Shown here piece after piece: positions 8,553 to 17,765 of a DNA stretch of 64,000 nucleotides. Within the stretch, counting starts at the first letter, position 1; each line of letters begins with the position of its first letter. The notes under the pieces are model-generated. The model was not told the origin of the DNA. It saw only the letters and a program-made list of their open reading frames with translations, and did not search any database. A program made the translations under genes and the position numbers. Location of the stretch: the NCBI RefSeq assembly GCF_013128195.2, contig NZ_CP053452.2:3224001-3288000 (forward strand), in the 5' to 3' direction. This DNA is from Frigoriglobus tundricola. Its GTDB lineage: Bacteria; Planctomycetota; Planctomycetia; Gemmatales; Gemmataceae.

Positions 8553-10232
8553 ATGGCGAAGAAGATCGAGGACATGGCGAAGTTCGCCAAGTTCTGCAAG
8601 GACATGGGGTTCATCTACCAGTCCTCGGAGATTTACGGCGGGATCAACGGGTTCTGGGACTACGGCCCGCTGGGCGTCGAGCTGAAGCGGAACATCAAGG
8701 AGGCGTGGTGGCAGGACATGGTCCGCAACCCGCCGCCCGGCCCGGACGGCCAGGAGATCCGCATGGTCGGGCTGGACTGCGCCATCATCATGAACCCGAA
8801 GGTCTGGGTCGCCAGCGGGCACGTCGGGGGGTTCTCTGATCCGATGGTCGGGTGCAAAACCGAAGGATGTAAGAAGCTCTACCGCGCTGACAAAGTGTTC
8901 GCTGTGAACTTCGGTCCCTTAACTCCAGGCGGCGCTGATTACGTAGTTGTGGGTGTGGAAGCGAATTCAAAAGCCGAGGCAGAAGCGGCGGCGTGGGATG
9001 TGGCGAAGAAGTTCAAAAAGAAATTGCCCTCAGACCCATCCTCCACTGCTGATTCCATTCTTGAGGAGTATGCAGAAACCCCAACGAATATGGGCAGGTT
9101 CCCCTGCCCGAACTGCCAAGAACGATCGTTTACGCCCCCCCGCGCCTTCAACCTGATGTTCGAGAGCCACGCGGGACCGATCGCGTCGGACGAGAATAAA
9201 GTGTACCTGCGGCCCGAAACCGCGCAGGGCATCTTCGTCAACTACCGCAACGTACTCGACTCATCGCGATTGAAGCTCCCGTTCGGAATCGCGCAGGTCG
9301 GGAAGGCGTTCCGCAACGAGATCAACCCGCGGAACTTCACTTTCCGCAGCCGCGAATTCGAGCAGATGGAGATCGAATTCTTCTGCCACCCGGACGAGTC
9401 GCGGAAGTGGTACGAGTACTGGCGCGAGCTGCGCAAGAACTGGTACAGCACGCTCGGCATCAAGAGCAACAACCTCGTGCCGCGCGAACAGGGGCCGGAG
9501 GAACTGGCGCACTACTCGGTCGGCACCACCGACATCGAGTACATGTTCCCGTTCTCGGACGAACCGCAGGAGTTGGAGGGCGTTGCCCACCGCGGCGCGT
9601 TCGACCTCACCGCCCACGCGAAGCACAGCGGGAAGGACCTCGGCTACTTCGACGAGGAGGGGTGGAACAACCTGCTCCAGTCGCGGCTCACGCCGTTCAA
9701 GGACGACAAGAACCGCCAGCCGGAAGAAATCAAGCTCCGCGAAGAGGAGAAGAAGAAGCTGGAGGCCGAGGAAAAGCCGAGGTTCCAGTTCGTGCCGCAC
9801 GTGATCGAGCCGTCGGCCGGCGCGGACCGCTTCACCCTCGCGGTGCTGTGCGAGGCGTACACCGAGGAAGACGTGCCGGACGCGAAGGGGAAGACCGAGA
9901 AGCGGATCGTGATGAAGTTCCACCCGCGGCTCGCGCCCGTGAAGGCCGCGATCTTCCCGCTGGTGAACCGCGACGGCATGGACGAGGCCGCGCGGGCGCT
10001 CTACCGCGAGCTGAAGGCGCACTTCAACGTGGTGTACGACCAGAGCGGCGCGATCGGCCGCCGGTACCGCCGCCAGGACGAGGCCGGCACGCCGTTCTGC
10101 ATCACGATCGACGGCGACACGATCAAGGACGGCACCGTCACCATCCGCGATCGCGACACGCTCAAGCAGGAGCGCATTCCCAAGGGCGAGGTGCGGGCGC
10201 GAATCGAAGCGCTGCTCCGACCGGGGGCGTGA
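8553..10232 (+). CDS. glyS: Glycyl-tRNA synthetase (homodimeric type)
   Basis: The 559-residue class II synthetase charges tRNA-Gly. The N-terminus has the family block GFIYQSSEIYGGINGFWDYGPLG. Motif 2 appears as FRNEINPRNFTFRSREFEQMEIEFF (about residues 252-276), and RPETAQGIFVNY matches the glycine/ATP pocket. A zinc-like insert with CKTEGCKKLYR and later CPNC lies between about 104 and 190. That insert, with its Lys/Ala-rich stretch, is visibly lower in GC (8850-9130) than the rest, which may mean separate origin or relaxed constraint. The C-terminal anticodon-binding domain is present. Start ATG 8553 follows GAGGG. It is a single gene, convergent with the GT39-like gene. Confidence 0.97.
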   Translation: MAKKIEDMAKFAKFCKDMGFIYQSSEIYGGINGFWDYGPLGVELKRNIKEAWWQDMVRNPPPGPDGQEIRMVGLDCAIIMNPKVWVASGHVGGFSDPMVGCKTEGCKKLYRADKVFAVNFGPLTPGGADYVVVGVEANSKAEAEAAAWDVAKKFKKKLPSDPSSTADSILEEYAETPTNMGRFPCPNCQERSFTPPRAFNLMFESHAGPIASDENKVYLRPETAQGIFVNYRNVLDSSRLKLPFGIAQVGKAFRNEINPRNFTFRSREFEQMEIEFFCHPDESRKWYEYWRELRKNWYSTLGIKSNNLVPREQGPEELAHYSVGTTDIEYMFPFSDEPQELEGVAHRGAFDLTAHAKHSGKDLGYFDEEGWNNLLQSRLTPFKDDKNRQPEEIKLREEEKKKLEAEEKPRFQFVPHVIEPSAGADRFTLAVLCEAYTEEDVPDAKGKTEKRIVMKFHPRLAPVKAAIFPLVNRDGMDEAARALYRELKAHFNVVYDQSGAIGRRYRRQDEAGTPFCITIDGDTIKDGTVTIRDRDTLKQERIPKGEVRARIEALLRPGA

Positions 10233-10258
10233 GTGAGCTGTTCGCGCCCGTTCCCGTA

Positions 10259-11764
10259 TCAGACCTCCCGGCGCGCGCCGGGCGGTTCGACGGGTTCGGG
10301 CGCCCGGTCCGCCCCCGGCGCGACCCGCCGGAGCGCGGTCGTTAGCACGCGCAGCAGCCCGAACGCCATCACAACCGAAACGACCGCATCGAGCCGGCGC
10401 GACTGAAGGTACCGCGCCGCCTTCTGAACGAGAACCGCCGGGTCCGACCCTTCGGGCGGCTGGAACCCGTGTCGATACACTCCCAGTAGGATCAGGTTCC
10501 ACAGAACCAGGCCGCTCAAGACGGACGCCAGCAGCACCGGTCGCCGAGGGCCGACGCGATCGAACAACGCGGCCAGCCCGACGACCAGCACCACACACGT
10601 CTCGGTCAACATCCGGAACCCGAACGACCAGCCGAGAAACACCCCGCGGTCACAAACCGCGGCGACAAAATAGATCTGAACGGCGGCCCCGAGGAGCAGC
10701 ATTCGGGCCGCGCCGCACCGCGGCGCGGACGAGCGGACGGCGGCACCGTAACCGAACACCGCCAGGAGGGTGACCGGCGTCCAGAAGAACAGGCTTCGGT
10801 CGGTCGACCCCAGGACGCGCCAAAACGACGGGGCGAGCCAGTCCGGGTGCGTCGGGTGCGGGTTGAGGAGCGGCACCCCGTACACCACCCACCACGCGGC
10901 GATTTGCGGCGCGAATCCGATCAGCGTCCCGAACCCGGCGGCCGCCGTCAGCCGCACCAGCAGCCCGGGCGCCTTGCGCCAGCCGGCCGCGACCATCAGG
11001 CCGACGGCTTCCGCCGCGGGCACCACGGCAAACGTCGCGAGCTGCCAGCGCATCAGGCACGCGACCCCGAGCAGCAACCCGAGCACGAACCAGCGCCGGG
11101 CACCCGCGCCGCCTTCGGTCCGCAGCCACGCGTACAGGAACGCCGCCAGAGCCGCCGCGGCCGGGCCGTGGGCCATTACGACCTCGACCGTACCGTAGGC
11201 GACGAGCGGTGTTCCCAACACGATGACCGCCGCGGCCGCGGCCGCGGCGCCCGGTGGCGCGAACCGGCGGGCGATGCCGTATGCGAAGAGCAGCGTGGCG
11301 ACGGACAGAATCAGCGTCACGCTCCCAACGGCCAGTTGGTACAGCGGCCCGTACCCCGCGGGTTCCTCCTGCTCCCACCCGCACGCGGTCACGAGCAAAT
11401 GGACCGGGACGACCCCGGCCGCCCACACGAGCGCCGGACCCACGGACCAGTGGTTGGGTGTCGCCCCGGTGGGCGTTCGGCCCCGAAGGCTTTCCCCGCC
11501 CTTCCAGTGCGCGCGATAGAAATCGAACTCGTTCTCGAACTGCCAGTCGCCATCGATCAGCGCCGACCGGAGCCAGGCATAGTACCCGTGGCCGTCAATG
11601 ACACGCACGAGCGCTCCGGCCACCTGGGGCCGGTTCGCCGTACTCGAGTCGGCAAGGGCAGTTACGGAACTCCGCGCTTCGGTCAGGAACAGTACGAGCT
11701 GAATCGCGATGGCAACAAACAGAACACGCCGGGCACGGTTCGGCAGCGGTGCGTGGGCAGGCAT
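10259..11764 (-). CDS. Polytopic membrane protein, GT39-like (possible GT-C glycosyltransferase)
   Basis: The 501-residue protein has about ten hydrophobic helices, starting with RVLFVAIAIQLVLFL. The first outside loop carries DGHGYYAWLRSALIDGDW, the kind of acidic loop seen in PMT/GT39-like GT-C enzymes that transfer sugars from lipid-linked donors. Later helices include AAAAAAVIVLGTPLVAYGTVEVVM and a C-terminal cluster. No GT-C family can be named with certainty and the acceptor is unknown. I start at ATG 11764 rather than a GTG four codons upstream. It is convergent with glyS (26 bases between stops), suggesting a single-gene unit. An untyped membrane protein is the alternative. Confidence 0.6.
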   Translation of the reverse strand: MPAHAPLPNRARRVLFVAIAIQLVLFLTEARSSVTALADSSTANRPQVAGALVRVIDGHGYYAWLRSALIDGDWQFENEFDFYRAHWKGGESLRGRTPTGATPNHWSVGPALVWAAGVVPVHLLVTACGWEQEEPAGYGPLYQLAVGSVTLILSVATLLFAYGIARRFAPPGAAAAAAAVIVLGTPLVAYGTVEVVMAHGPAAAALAAFLYAWLRTEGGAGARRWFVLGLLLGVACLMRWQLATFAVVPAAEAVGLMVAAGWRKAPGLLVRLTAAAGFGTLIGFAPQIAAWWVVYGVPLLNPHPTHPDWLAPSFWRVLGSTDRSLFFWTPVTLLAVFGYGAAVRSSAPRCGAARMLLLGAAVQIYFVAAVCDRGVFLGWSFGFRMLTETCVVLVVGLAALFDRVGPRRPVLLASVLSGLVLWNLILLGVYRHGFQPPEGSDPAVLVQKAARYLQSRRLDAVVSVVMAFGLLRVLTTALRRVAPGADRAPEPVEPPGARREV

Positions 11765-12164
11765 GGTGCTCGGCACGTCGGGGACTGGTGCGGTCGATCG
11801 GGGCGTGGTTCACATCCCGATATCGACTAACCGCCGCGGACAGCTCACAGCACGAAGCATGAACGCGGACTCATCCTCATGCTACGGCGCAACCGGCACG
11901 CAATCCTCTCGACGGCCACGCGAGAGTAACCTTGTCAGAGGGGTCGGCGAGTCTTCGAGCCGGGTGAGGGGACCTCGCCACACAAACCGAAACACGAAGG
12001 AATTCAACGCGGCACCGGATACTCAAACAGGTCGGGCACGGCGCTCAAGTGAGCCCCGTGCCCGATCGTGAACTGCTGGAACCGGCTGTTGAGAACCCCT
12101 TCCCCAATCACGGTTCTCCTGCGAACTTGTCCGGGAACACTCCGTCGGCGGGGGGCCGCCTTGC
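11765..12164. other. Intergenic region
   Basis: It lies between two minus-strand genes. No gene or strong hairpin was seen. The end nearest 11765 should hold the promoter of the GT39-like gene, but I found no convincing -35/-10 pair. Confidence 0.5.
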
Positions 12165-12659
12165 TCACGGTTTGTTCGGAGCCTTGTCGGCCTTTTTCAT
12201 GCTCTTCAGCACGAACAGGTGCTGCTTGTCTTTCGTCTTGAATTCGGTCGGGGCCGGCGCGCCGGGCAGAGAATAGATAATGGTGAGCGTGTCGCCCTCC
12301 TTCTTGATCAGCCCGGTCGCCGTCGCCTCCTTGGGGGATTTGCTCGTCATGTCGATGACCCACGGGGTCTTGGAGGCGTCGAGAGTAAAGGTCGCGGAGA
12401 AGAACTCTTTCTTGTCCTTGTCGGTCCCCGTAATTTGGTTCCCGACAAACTGCACGACCGATCCTTTGATCCGCTCGGGGGGGATCGGCTTCCCGTCTTT
12501 TTCGCCCGAGACGATCGTATAGCCCCCCGCCAGCACGGCGGCGGCCTTCTTCTCGTCTGGCTTGCCGTCCGGCTTGCCGTCCGGGTCCGGGCGCGGCGAA
12601 TCGGCCAGGGCGACCGCGAGTGAAAGTGAGAACAGTCCCGTCGCAAGCACCAGTTTCAT
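12165..12659 (-). CDS. Secreted TIGR03067-domain protein
   Basis: The 164-residue protein starts with the signal peptide MKLVLATGLFSLSLAVALA. A short Asp/Lys/Pro-rich spacer follows, then one TIGR03067 domain: GGYTIVSGEKDGKPIPPERIKG, then VVQFVGNQITG, FTLDASKTPWVIDM and GIIKKEGDTLTIIYSLPG-like strands. This lipocalin-like domain is expanded in planctomycetes and its ligand is unknown. The conserved 'dG' after the first strand, W-x-I-D and the Y/C-rich strand are all present. Start ATG 12659 has GAGGAG about 9 bases upstream. It is not obviously in an operon. Confidence 0.88.
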   Translation of the reverse strand: MKLVLATGLFSLSLAVALADSPRPDPDGKPDGKPDEKKAAAVLAGGYTIVSGEKDGKPIPPERIKGSVVQFVGNQITGTDKDKKEFFSATFTLDASKTPWVIDMTSKSPKEATATGLIKKEGDTLTIIYSLPGAPAPTEFKTKDKQHLFVLKSMKKADKAPNKP

Positions 12660-13081
12660 GGCGGCTTCTCCTCAGAATCTGTTGTTCGGGCGACTCGGCC
12701 CGCCTCGGCGAAGCCGCTAAACCGGGAGCAAGACGTGTGCCGCGTGGAATGATAGACTGCTGAAACGCACCGACAAATGTATCGGTAAGCCGAAAGACCG
12801 TGTGCGGGTGGGCTAAGCGGTCGGTTTCACAAATCCGTGTGGGACTACCGGTTGGTAAGAACGGGGTCAAGCGCCCGGCACCGCCGCACCGCCCACGTTT
12901 TCGTTGAGGCCCGGCGCCAGGTGGCCCCAAGCACGGCGGCTTCGTACCTGCAGCGACGTGCACACCGGCTGCGGATGTTGCACGAGTGTCCCTCGCGGTC
13001 CCCATGTCCGAGCGGGTGCCCGGCTCGACCGGGCTCCGAACTGCGTGCGCCGGCGGCCCCGTCTCGTAAAGAGGACTGCCC
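12660..13081. other. Divergent gap before the zeta-toxin gene
   Basis: No supported gene was found. The region must carry promoters for the TIGR03067 gene (minus) and the zeta-toxin gene (plus). There is no small antitoxin gene before the toxin, where one is usually found in epsilon-zeta systems. Confidence 0.5.
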
Positions 13082-13702
13082 GTGAACCCACCGCCCGTTG
13101 CGCGGCCGCAAGTGGCCGTTCTCGCCGGCATCAACGGCGCCGGAAAGACGACGGCGTCGCAGCACCTCTTGCGCGAGGCGCTGCGGGTACCGTCCTTTAC
13201 CAACGCGGACGCCATCGCCCGCGGTCTCAACGCCTTAGATGTGGAGTCGGTCGCGGTGAAGGCCGGCCGGGTCATGCTCGATCACCTGCACGAACTCGCC
13301 GCCGCGCGGCAGAGCTTCGCGTTCGAGACGACGCTATCGGGGCGCGCTTACGCGCCCTGGCTCCGCCAACTGGTTCGGGACGGCTACGCTGTTCACCTGC
13401 TCTACTACTGGCTCGAAAGCGCTGACGTGGCCATTAGCCGCGTAGCCGAGCGCGTCCGGGCCGGCGGGCACCACCTTCCGGACGACACCGTTCGCCGGCG
13501 GTACGCGCGGAGCGTGCGAAATTTTCTCGAACTCTACCGACCGGTCGTGACGACGTGGCAGGTGTATGATAATACGCACGGGGCTCGGCGGCTGATTGCC
13601 TTCAACAACGGTTACTTCGATACGGTTCTCGATCACGATTTGTGGGACCGCTTCCACAGGAGCGCGAACGATGGCGGAACAATCCACTCTGCCGGCGAGT
13701 GA
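13082..13702 (+). CDS. Zeta-toxin-family P-loop kinase
   Basis: The 206-residue protein has Walker A GINGAGKTT (residues 16-24), then FTNADAIARGLN and FETTLSGRAY, the sugar-nucleotide binding blocks of zeta toxins and their AAA kinase relatives. Zeta toxins phosphorylate UDP-N-acetylglucosamine and so block peptidoglycan synthesis. Chromosomal relatives may do other phosphotransfer, so toxicity is inferred. The C-terminal part has the RRYARSVRNFLELYRP helix typical of the family. GTG 13082 is well supported, with GAGGA 6 bases upstream. The next gene begins inside its 3' end, so the two are co-expressed. Confidence 0.88.
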   Translation: MNPPPVARPQVAVLAGINGAGKTTASQHLLREALRVPSFTNADAIARGLNALDVESVAVKAGRVMLDHLHELAAARQSFAFETTLSGRAYAPWLRQLVRDGYAVHLLYYWLESADVAISRVAERVRAGGHHLPDDTVRRRYARSVRNFLELYRPVVTTWQVYDNTHGARRLIAFNNGYFDTVLDHDLWDRFHRSANDGGTIHSAGE

Positions 13703-13886
13703 TCTCATCGACCTCGCCGCAGTGGATCGGGCCCACGCTGCCGCCAACAAGGAGGCTCTGCTCGAACACGCGCGCATGGGGCGACCGGTGTGCGAGGGTC
13801 GGGACGGAAAAGTCGTGTGGATCACACCGGCGGAGATCTTCGCCCGGTACGGCCTGGACGAGTTCGGTCGGCCGAAGCCCGAATAG
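13671..13886 (+). CDS. Small protein overlapping the zeta-toxin gene, candidate antitoxin
   Basis: The 71-residue protein starts MAEQSTLPASDLIDLAAVDRAH. It has an Ala-rich helix, then the segment GRDGKVVWITPAEIFARYGL. It overlaps the toxin gene by 32 bases in a different frame and has AGGAG about 8 bases before ATG 13671. The pairing and acidic N-terminal helix suggest a neutralising partner. The order (toxin first) is the reverse of epsilon-zeta, and I do not recognise the sequence as any epsilon antitoxin. A small accessory protein of the kinase is the alternative. The protein is real judging from start and overlap; the role is inferred. Confidence 0.72.
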   Translation: MAEQSTLPASDLIDLAAVDRAHAAANKEALLEHARMGRPVCEGRDGKVVWITPAEIFARYGLDEFGRPKPE

Positions 13887-13925
13887 CTCCAACACGTTCG
13901 CGGCCCCCGCGTTTACAATAACACC

Positions 13926-16283
13926 ATGAACGCCATTCTGATCGCCGGGGCCGCGCTCGTCGGGCTGCCGATCGTGCTCCACCTCATCATGAAGCAGGAG
14001 CCGAAGCGGCTCACGTTCCCGGCGTTCCGGTTCCTCAAACAGAAGCTCAAGACCAACCAGCGCAAGCTCCGCCTCCGGCACTTCGTCCTGCTCGCGATGC
14101 GCATGCTCCTCATCGCCCTGTTCTGCCTCACCCTGTACCAGCCCACCTTCAAGAGCGACCGGCTCAACATCCGCGGCGAACAGCCGATCGCCGTCGCCAT
14201 CGTCATCGACACCACGCCCAGCACGGGCTACGTGGTCAACGAGAGGACACGGCTGGAAGAGGAGCGGCGCCGCGCACTGGAGCTGCTCGACGAGCTACCG
14301 GAGAAGTCGCCGGTCGCCGTCATCGACACCGCCGACATGACCGGGCACTGGCTCCCCGACCTCGGCGCCGCACGCCGCCGCATCGAGGAACTGAAGGAAA
14401 CCCGAGCCGGCCAGCCGGTCAGTTCCGCGGTGGCGGTCGCCTACCAGTTGCTCGCGAAGGTCGATCAGGAGACGGAGGCGACCGAGCCGCTGCCGAAGCT
14501 GGTCGCGGTGTTCACGGACCGCACGACGGCCTCGTGGGACCCGGGCCGCACCGAGGACCTGAAGAAGCTCCGCGACACGGTGCCCGACCCGAAACCGGTC
14601 GCCGTCGTCATCGATTTCGGCGCGGACGCCCCGGCGAACGTCGGCATCCTGTCCGCGGAGATGAAGCCGCAGGTGATCGCGGCGAACCCGGTGGCGAACG
14701 TCACCGTGACCGTGGGCGCGGTCGGCGGGGACCGCCCGCTGGACGTGACCGTGCTGGCGAAACTCGACGGCTCCGGCAAGCCCGAAAGCAAGGCGGTCGT
14801 CGTACCGCCGGGCCAGACGCGGGCGCTCCCGTTCGAGTTCCGCGGCCTCAAACCGGGGCTCCATCAGGTCGAGTTCGCCCTCGCGGCGGCCGACAAACTC
14901 ATGGTCGACAACACCCGCTTCCTCACGTTCAAAGTGGGCGAGGCCCGCCGCATCCTCACCATCACCGACGACAAAGAAGGGGCCGTGTTCTGGCAGCTCG
15001 CCCACACGGTGCGGGACGAGTTCAGTTGCCTCGTGGTGGATCCGAACGACGTGCAGTTGGGCGACGGCGGGACGGTCGTGGTGAAGTACGCCCCGGACGC
15101 GGCGAAGCCGGACGTGAAAGTGGCCGACGACCTCAGCTCCTTCGAGGTCGTCTGCCTCCTGGACCTGAAGAACCCCAACCTGACGAACCCCAACCGGCCC
15201 GGCGACGGCACGCTCTGGGACCGGCTCCGGCCCCAGCTCCGGGCCGGGGGTAAGCTCCTCGTCATGCCGCCGCCGGACACGAACATCGATCTCGACGGGT
15301 ACAACGCGGCGCTCCCCGACCTCATGCCGGGCCGGCTCACAACGGTTCTGCGCACCAAGGACCTCACCCCGCCGCCGCAGGAGGCGGCGAACTGGCCCGC
15401 GCCGCGCGACGGTAAGGGCGGCGTGACCTGGGTGCTGGACGAAAAGGCGCTCAAGCACCCGCTGCTGAAGCCGGTCGAGGAGTGGCGGCAGCAGAAGGCC
15501 AACCTCGACTTCCTCGCCGACCCGCGGACCACCAAGAAGTTCTGGAACGTCGAACCGGACAAGGCCGCCACGCCCGTCGTCTATTACAACGACGCCGCCG
15601 CACCCGACAAGCGCCACGTGGCCATTCTGGAGCGGCCCGTCATCGACAAGGAGAACCGGGCGCGGGGCAAGGTGCTGCTCCTCACCGTGCGCATGGACGT
15701 GATGCCGCCCGACGACGAGTGGCACGACTACTGGGAGCAGAGCTCGACGTTCTTCGCGTCGTTCCCGGACCTGCTGGTGCGGTACCTCGCGGGCGACTCG
15801 GCGGACGCGAACTTCAATTACCCCACCGGCGCCACGGTATCGGTCCCGCTCCCGCGTGCCCGGCTGGGGCGCGAGAGCAAGGTGGTCCTGGACGGCCCCC
15901 CCATCATTAGTGGCACCGACGCCGTCATTATCCCGGGCGACAGACAAACGGAGATCCGCCTCGGCCCGCCGAAAACGAGCGTACCGGGCAACTTCGCGCT
16001 CTCGGTAGAGAAGGACCGCGTCGTGTTGTGGAAGGACGGGTTCAGCACGAACGTCCCGGCCGACGAGTGCAACCTGGAGAAGGTGCCGGTGGAGGCGATC
16101 GAGGAGCTGGTCGGCAAGGACCGCGTGATCCCGATCGACCGCAACACCTCGCTCCGCGACTGGCTGGACCTCGCGCTGGGGCAGCCGGTGGACCTGTTCC
16201 CGTGGCTGTTGCTCATGGTGCTGGCGCTGTTCGTAGTGGAGGGGCTGGCCGCGAACCGCTTCTACCGCCGCCCGCGGGGCTGA
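13926..16283 (+). CDS. BatA and VWA domain-containing membrane protein
   Basis: The 785-residue protein starts with the BatA double helix: ILIAGAALVGLPIVLHLIM (about 4-22), the KRLTFPAFRFLKQKL segment and the second helix FVLLAMRMLLIALFCLTLY (about 53-71). A VWA-like domain follows, with a degenerate MIDAS: AVAIVIDTTPSTGY has DTTPS in place of DxSxS. The long periplasmic middle has Ig-like strands, and a glutamine-amidotransferase-like region is possible around 420-500. The C-terminus ends in the helix LFPWLLLMVLALFVVEGLA. Bat-type proteins usually sit beside MoxR ATPase, DUF58 and transglutaminase genes in envelope stress loci, but none is adjacent here. Start ATG 13926 follows a 39-base gap. 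Confidence 0.9.
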   Translation: MNAILIAGAALVGLPIVLHLIMKQEPKRLTFPAFRFLKQKLKTNQRKLRLRHFVLLAMRMLLIALFCLTLYQPTFKSDRLNIRGEQPIAVAIVIDTTPSTGYVVNERTRLEEERRRALELLDELPEKSPVAVIDTADMTGHWLPDLGAARRRIEELKETRAGQPVSSAVAVAYQLLAKVDQETEATEPLPKLVAVFTDRTTASWDPGRTEDLKKLRDTVPDPKPVAVVIDFGADAPANVGILSAEMKPQVIAANPVANVTVTVGAVGGDRPLDVTVLAKLDGSGKPESKAVVVPPGQTRALPFEFRGLKPGLHQVEFALAAADKLMVDNTRFLTFKVGEARRILTITDDKEGAVFWQLAHTVRDEFSCLVVDPNDVQLGDGGTVVVKYAPDAAKPDVKVADDLSSFEVVCLLDLKNPNLTNPNRPGDGTLWDRLRPQLRAGGKLLVMPPPDTNIDLDGYNAALPDLMPGRLTTVLRTKDLTPPPQEAANWPAPRDGKGGVTWVLDEKALKHPLLKPVEEWRQQKANLDFLADPRTTKKFWNVEPDKAATPVVYYNDAAAPDKRHVAILERPVIDKENRARGKVLLLTVRMDVMPPDDEWHDYWEQSSTFFASFPDLLVRYLAGDSADANFNYPTGATVSVPLPRARLGRESKVVLDGPPIISGTDAVIIPGDRQTEIRLGPPKTSVPGNFALSVEKDRVVLWKDGFSTNVPADECNLEKVPVEAIEELVGKDRVIPIDRNTSLRDWLDLALGQPVDLFPWLLLMVLALFVVEGLAANRFYRRPRG

Positions 16284-16295
16284 GCGGGGGCGGGT

Positions 16296-17645
16296 TCAGC
16301 CTTCGGGTCCCGTCAGCGCGCCCCTCAGCTCGCCGGCCAAAAACACCGAGCCCGTCACGCACACCAGATCGTCCGGGCCGGCGGCGGCACGGGCCGCGTG
16401 CCAGGCGTCGGCGCTCGTCGCGTGCGTCGTGAACGCGGCGCCCGGCGCGACCGCGGCCAGCGTCTCCGCCAGCCGCTCGGGCGGGACGCTCCGCGGGTTG
16501 GTGCCGTACTTCGTCAGGTGGAAGTGGTCGAAGTAGCCCGCCAGAACGCCGAGAATGTCCGCGTACTGCTTGTCGGAAGAGACCGCGAACACCACCCGCT
16601 TCGCGCCCCGCACCGGGACCGACTCGCGGAGCGTGCCGACCAGCGCTTCGGCGCTGGGGACGTTGTGCGCGGTGTCGAGGACCACGACGGGGCGCGCGCC
16701 CACGACCTCGATCCGCGCCGGCCATTTGACCTCGGCCAGGCCGCGCGCGACGGCCGCGTCGGGGATCGGCATTCCGGTATCGCGGAGGCGGTCGAGCGCG
16801 GCGATCGCGACGGCCGCGTTCTGGCGCTGGTGCGCACCAAGGAGATTCAATTTCGGCACCCTCACGCCTTCAGCGCCGCCGGAGGGTTCCGGACCGTATG
16901 AGGGTTCCTCGGGGGGCTTACGCCCCCCGCTCGCCGGGGTCGTTTGGTTCGCTCCGTACCCCACTTCCCACAGCGGCGCGTTCGACTCCGCCGCGGCGGC
17001 GCGGATCACCGCGCGCGGCCCCGGCTGCGTCACGCCGCTGACGACCGGCACGCGCGGCTTGATGATGCCGGCCTTCTGGTACGCGATCGCTTCGAGGGTG
17101 GTGCCGAGCTGTGCGGTGTGGTCGGGGCCGATGTTGGTGATGACCGACACGAGCGGGCGGCACACGTTGGTGCTGTCGAACCGGCCGCCGAGCCCCACCT
17201 CGATAACGGCGACGTCGCACCGGCGGCGGACGAAGTGCAGGAACCCCAGCGCGGTGCCGATTTCGAAGAACGTGGGCGGCGGCAGCCCGGCCTCCGTCTC
17301 CATCGCGCGCACCGCGGGGGCCACGTCCTCCATGCGGGCGACCAGCTCGGCGCGCGAAATCGGCACCCCGTCCACCTGCACCCGCTCCTCGACGTGTTCC
17401 AGGTGCGGCGAGGTGAACAGGCCGACTCGATAACCCGTCGCCCGGAGGACCGACGCGATCATCGCGCACGTCGAACCCTTCCCCTTGGTGCCGGTGACGT
17501 GGACCAGGCGGAGCCGCTCGTGCGGGTCGCCGAGCCGGCGCAAGAGCGCCCGCATCCGCTCCAGTTTCAGGTCGAGTGGCCCCGCCGACCGCACCTCGTA
17601 ATTGATGCGCCCGTACCAGAAGTTCAGGGCGTCGTCGTAAGTCAT
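16296..17645 (-). CDS. folC: Folylpolyglutamate synthase / dihydrofolate synthase
   Basis: The 449-residue Mur-ligase-family enzyme adds glutamates to folates or makes dihydrofolate from dihydropteroate. The P-loop is HVTGTKGKGSTCAM (about 49-62), followed by LFTSPHLEHVEERV. The metal/folate segment is TFFEIGTALGFLHF, and the ATPase blocks VGLGGRFDSTN and ITNIGPDHTAQLG are intact. LDTAHNVPSAEAL is the C-domain motif. Residues about 240-268 (QTTPASGGRKPPEEPSYGPE) form a low-complexity insert encoded by a palindromic repeat, placed in a surface loop before the C-domain, and do not resemble the family. It is convergent with the BatA gene. Confidence 0.95.
   Translation of the reverse strand: MTYDDALNFWYGRINYEVRSAGPLDLKLERMRALLRRLGDPHERLRLVHVTGTKGKGSTCAMIASVLRATGYRVGLFTSPHLEHVEERVQVDGVPISRAELVARMEDVAPAVRAMETEAGLPPPTFFEIGTALGFLHFVRRRCDVAVIEVGLGGRFDSTNVCRPLVSVITNIGPDHTAQLGTTLEAIAYQKAGIIKPRVPVVSGVTQPGPRAVIRAAAAESNAPLWEVGYGANQTTPASGGRKPPEEPSYGPEPSGGAEGVRVPKLNLLGAHQRQNAAVAIAALDRLRDTGMPIPDAAVARGLAEVKWPARIEVVGARPVVVLDTAHNVPSAEALVGTLRESVPVRGAKRVVFAVSSDKQYADILGVLAGYFDHFHLTKYGTNPRSVPPERLAETLAAVAPGAAFTTHATSADAWHAARAAAGPDDLVCVTGSVFLAGELRGALTGPEG
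16899..16940. repeat. Palindromic repeat inserted in the folC coding sequence
   Basis: An 8-bp perfect stem (CGGGGGGC at 16910-16917 and GCCCCCCG at 16922-16929) with a TTAC loop lies in frame inside folC. It encodes the Gly/Pro/Glu-rich insert. It looks like a dispersed extragenic element that has landed in a tolerant loop. Confidence 0.65.
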
Positions 17646-17710
17646 GGGGAACGCGGTGAGTGTTGAGTCCTGAGTGATGAGTTAGGAAAAGACGGGGGCA
17701 CGGAAAGCGA

Positions 17711-17739
17711 GAAAGCCCGCGGCTGGGCCGCGGGCTTTC
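17711..17739 (-). terminator. Hairpin terminator after the small secreted-protein gene
   Basis: A perfect 13-bp stem (GAAAGCCCGCGGC at 17711-17723 with 17727-17739) has a three-base loop. It is 27 bases past the stop at 17766 on the minus strand, where the stem ends in a short pyrimidine-rich run. Confidence 0.75.
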
Positions 17740-17765
17740 CCCTCGTCGGTACTCGGCGTCACCGG

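Noticed and set aside
14295-15947. A 550-codon minus-strand open frame
   Set aside because: It is antisense to the BatA/VWA gene and has low-complexity Arg/Val/Gly composition.
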